Source: CAIVPM01 sp964615145 (GTDB taxonomy: Bacteria; Bacteroidota; Bacteroidia; Chitinophagales; Chitinophagaceae). Taken from it: a DNA stretch of 64,000 nt. Positions 62,461 through 64,000 of the stretch are shown piece after piece. The translations under genes and the position numbers were made by a program. Location of the stretch: positions 1 to 64,000 of the forward strand of contig CAZTOP010000009.1 in assembly GCA_964615145.1 (NCBI GenBank), given 5' to 3'. Below the pieces are notes generated by a model. That model saw only the letters and a list, made by a program, of their open reading frames with translations, made no database searches and was not told the DNA's origin. Every line of letters begins with the position of its first letter. Position 1 is the stretch's first letter.

Positions 62461-62481
62461 TTCGTTAAAGCAACGAATATA
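62461..62481 (-). promoter_or_regulatory. Promoter and overlapping inverted repeat before the MFS gene
   Basis: Minus-strand TATATTCG (62474-62481) resembles TAnnTTTG, and it overlaps an inverted repeat TTCGTT-GCTTT-style (TTCGTT/AACGAA, 62461-62477). Such an overlap suits an operator or a 5'-end hairpin; inference only. Confidence 0.4.
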
Positions 62482-62508
62482 AACCAACTAAAGAAAATTG
62501 TTTTGTAT

Positions 62509-62545
62509 AATAAAAAAAGAGACCCGCTGTACAGCAAGTCTCTTT
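62509..62545 (-). terminator. Terminator of the OmpA-family gene
   Basis: Outer stem AAAGAGAC / GTCTCTTT (62516-62523, 62538-62545) with an inner GCTGTACAGC palindrome, and a run of seven T on the minus strand. Confidence 0.88.
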
Positions 62546-62568
62546 CAAAATCCATCAAACAAAAAAGC

Positions 62569-63453
62569 TTATTTCTTTGTTTCTAATAATTTAAAAAATT
62601 GATCAAGCTGAGGCAGAATTACAATTCTGGTTCTTCTGTTAGCAGCTCTATTTTGTGGGGTTGTATTATCCATTACTGGGTTGTATTCACCTCTGCCCGA
62701 TGCAGACATTTTTGCAGGGTCTAAGCCATATTGTTTTTGCAAAATTCTTACAACTTCTGTAGCACGCTTAACACTTAAATCCCAATTGTCCAATAAAATT
62801 CCATTGCTTTTATAAGCCACATTATCGGTATGTCCTTCAACCATAAATTCTATGTTGGGCTGATTTTTTAACACCACTGCCACTTTTCCCAACACTTGCT
62901 TTGCAGCAGTAGTAATTTCGTATTTACCACTTTTAAAAAGCAACTTATCCGATATATCAATATACACCACACCTTTATCAACTTTAATGTTAATATCCTC
63001 ATCATTCATATTGCCAATTGCACCTTTTAAATTCATTACCAAAGCAAGGTTTAATGAATCTTTTTTTGCCAAAGACGATTGCAAGTCTTGAATGTAGGCA
63101 TCTTTTGTACCAATATTCTCTAACGATTTTTTTATACTTTCTGCCTGTGTAGATGATACCACTGATAAATTTTGTAATTGATTTAAAACGGTTGTATTAT
63201 TTTCCTTCAAAAAGTCAATTTGTTTATTCAATTCGCTAATACGTTTATTAAGGCTAGCATTATCAAGTTCAACACTTGCCTTATTACGCTGCACTTCAGC
63301 CTTGGCTTCATTACAATCGTTTAATGCCTTTTCAGTTGTGCTAAACTTAGTTTGCAATTGTGCATATTCGCTTTGAGCAGCTTTAAATTTTTTATTACTA
63401 ACACAAGACGTTAAAAAAGAAACGGAAATAACCGCAATCAATAAATGTTTCAT
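62569..63453 (-). CDS. OmpA-family peptidoglycan-binding lipoprotein
   Basis: A 294-residue lipoprotein started at ATG 63453 (MKHLLIAVIS); ATG 63462 is possible. Lipobox cysteine C17 (LTSC-VSNKK). Residues about 25-120 form a coiled coil, and the C-terminal OmpA/MotB domain (about 165-285) shows LLFKSGKYEITTAAKQVL, FMVEGHTDNV, WDLSVKRATEVVRIL, GRGEYNPV and NRRTRIVILPQ. It should anchor the outer membrane to peptidoglycan. It has its own promoter and terminator. Confidence 0.92.
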   Translation of the reverse strand: MKHLLIAVISVSFLTSCVSNKKFKAAQSEYAQLQTKFSTTEKALNDCNEAKAEVQRNKASVELDNASLNKRISELNKQIDFLKENNTTVLNQLQNLSVVSSTQAESIKKSLENIGTKDAYIQDLQSSLAKKDSLNLALVMNLKGAIGNMNDEDINIKVDKGVVYIDISDKLLFKSGKYEITTAAKQVLGKVAVVLKNQPNIEFMVEGHTDNVAYKSNGILLDNWDLSVKRATEVVRILQKQYGLDPAKMSASGRGEYNPVMDNTTPQNRAANRRTRIVILPQLDQFFKLLETKK

Positions 63454-63488
63454 AAAATTCATCAATATTTAAAATAATTAATTGGCAG

Positions 63489-63496
63489 CAAATGTA
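63489..63496 (-). promoter_or_regulatory. -7 promoter element of the OmpA-family gene
   Basis: TACATTTG followed by C on the minus strand, a full TAnnTTTG match. It leaves a leader of about 30 nt before ATG 63453. Confidence 0.5.
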
Positions 63497-63589
63497 AACG
63501 AGCATGTACTTTAAAATCTTTAACTTTTGTTAAAACCCTTTAACATTAGTAATAAAATAATTTGTTTACAAGCTATACTGCAAGCATTT

Positions 63590-63770
63590 AACCACAGAAG
63601 CGTCGCACACTTCAAGGTTCAGTTATATATTCCTTCACAACAGTATCTCATGAAAGGGAAGTTGTGTTTTCTTCACAGCAACGTATCCTTGTATCGTTGA
63701 GAAGCAAAGCCAAGGAACTTTGTAGAGAAGGAAATCCTCAGCAGCATAAACTACCCACGTAAGCCATCTA
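63590..63770. other. GC-richer noncoding island, unexplained
   Basis: About 180 bases with G+C near 42 percent by direct count (71 of 170 bases from 63601), clearly above the surroundings. No open frame of useful length is present. Possible pairing includes CACAAC (from 63637) with GTTGTG (from 63661), and CAAAG with CTTTG around 63705-63723. It fits no tRNA or known RNA that I recognise. It may be a structured RNA or a dispersed intergenic repeat. Confidence 0.4.
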
Positions 63771-63772
63771 TC

Positions 63773-64000
63773 CTACTTTTTAAAAGTAGCCTTGAAATAT
63801 AGCAACACAATACTTAAAACTAAAATAATACCATTAGCAATAATTACAGGTAATAAACCTTTTGCAAAGCCATAAATAAGCCAAACAATTACACTCGAAA
63901 ATACAATAAGCAACATTAACAAATTAAGGTCTTTTACACTTTTGGTTTTATATGCCTGTATTACCTGTGGAATAAAAGTAATAGCACTTAAAAACGCTCC
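63773..64000 (-). CDS. SemiSWEET/PQ-loop sugar transporter, C-terminal part (cut by window edge)
   Basis: Reading the minus strand from 64000 gives 75 residues without a stop until TAG at 63773. The stretch AITFIPQVIQAYKTKSVKDLN carries the PQ motif of the SWEET/MtN3 family. Two hydrophobic helices follow (LLMLLIVFSSVIVWLIYGF, LLPVIIANGIILVLSIVLLY). SemiSWEETs have three helices and dimerise; they facilitate sugar movement across the inner membrane. The N-terminus lies outside the window. Confidence 0.8.
   Translation of the reverse strand, partial: GAFLSAITFIPQVIQAYKTKSVKDLNLLMLLIVFSSVIVWLIYGFAKGLLPVIIANGIILVLSIVLLYFKATFKK

Noticed and set aside
63590..63770. tRNA, tmRNA or RNase P RNA
   Set aside because: I looked for acceptor stems, CCA ends and conserved core motifs in this GC-richer island and found none.

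Overview
The window is a low-GC (about one third G+C) chromosomal segment from a Bacteroidota bacterium, most likely a member of the Chitinophagales/Chitinophagaceae. The evidence for this is a SusC/SusD pair, two secreted proteins with type IX secretion (T9SS) sorting tails, GldC, TlpA-like proteins with DUF4369-type N-termini, Bacteroidota promoters (TTTG then TAnnTTTG) instead of strong Shine-Dalgarno sites, and two adjacent genes of the futalosine route to menaquinone. I see no rRNA, tRNA, insertion sequence, prophage or CRISPR array. Both ends cut genes: the start of ribosomal protein L13 on the left and a SemiSWEET-like transporter on the right.

Region 1 (1-33.5 kb) is housekeeping. It holds rplM' with its promoter and leader; a secreted thioredoxin-like protein plus parvulin foldase; pyrD; a cluster terC-rodA-mqnB-mqnD; rlmD followed by two rhomboid genes and a membrane endonuclease/phosphatase-like protein; an Omp85-like barrel; two glycosyltransferases; rpiB; a TlpA-like lipoprotein; an aminotransferase; a small lipoprotein found here by reading the minus strand; an LptC-like protein; birA-anmK; rsfS-ftsH-LUD; nfu; fabH; a lipid kinase; a CBS protein; and gldC-yqeY-cvpA-hydrolase. 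Several 5' ends given here differ from the longest open frame, because a good -7 element lies inside the longer frame.

Region 2 (33.6-55.3 kb) is a polysaccharide utilization locus. On the minus strand run susC, susD, two PKD-containing surface lipoproteins, a GH16 endo-glucanase lipoprotein, a 43-bp x 7 tandem hairpin array, a GH3 beta-glucosidase and a sugar MFS transporter. Upstream lie two T9SS proteins carrying together six copies of one carbohydrate-binding-like module. Divergent from them is a 960-residue membrane-spanning regulator: periplasmic propeller, Y_Y_Y domain, one membrane helix, coiled coil and LuxR-type helix-turn-helix, with no kinase or receiver domain. GH16 plus GH3 suggests a beta-1,3- or mixed-linkage glucan (laminarin-like), which is an inference. 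Direct repeats with about 11-bp spacing stand in the same layout before both T9SS genes and beside the regulator, 32 bp from a -7 element in each case. They are the best candidate operators of the locus and the most interesting regulatory signal in the window.

Region 3 (55.4-64 kb) holds ffh, prs, a heptosyltransferase-like gene, a TonB-dependent receptor next to an MFS transporter, an OmpA-like lipoprotein, an unexplained GC-richer noncoding island, and the cut SemiSWEET gene.
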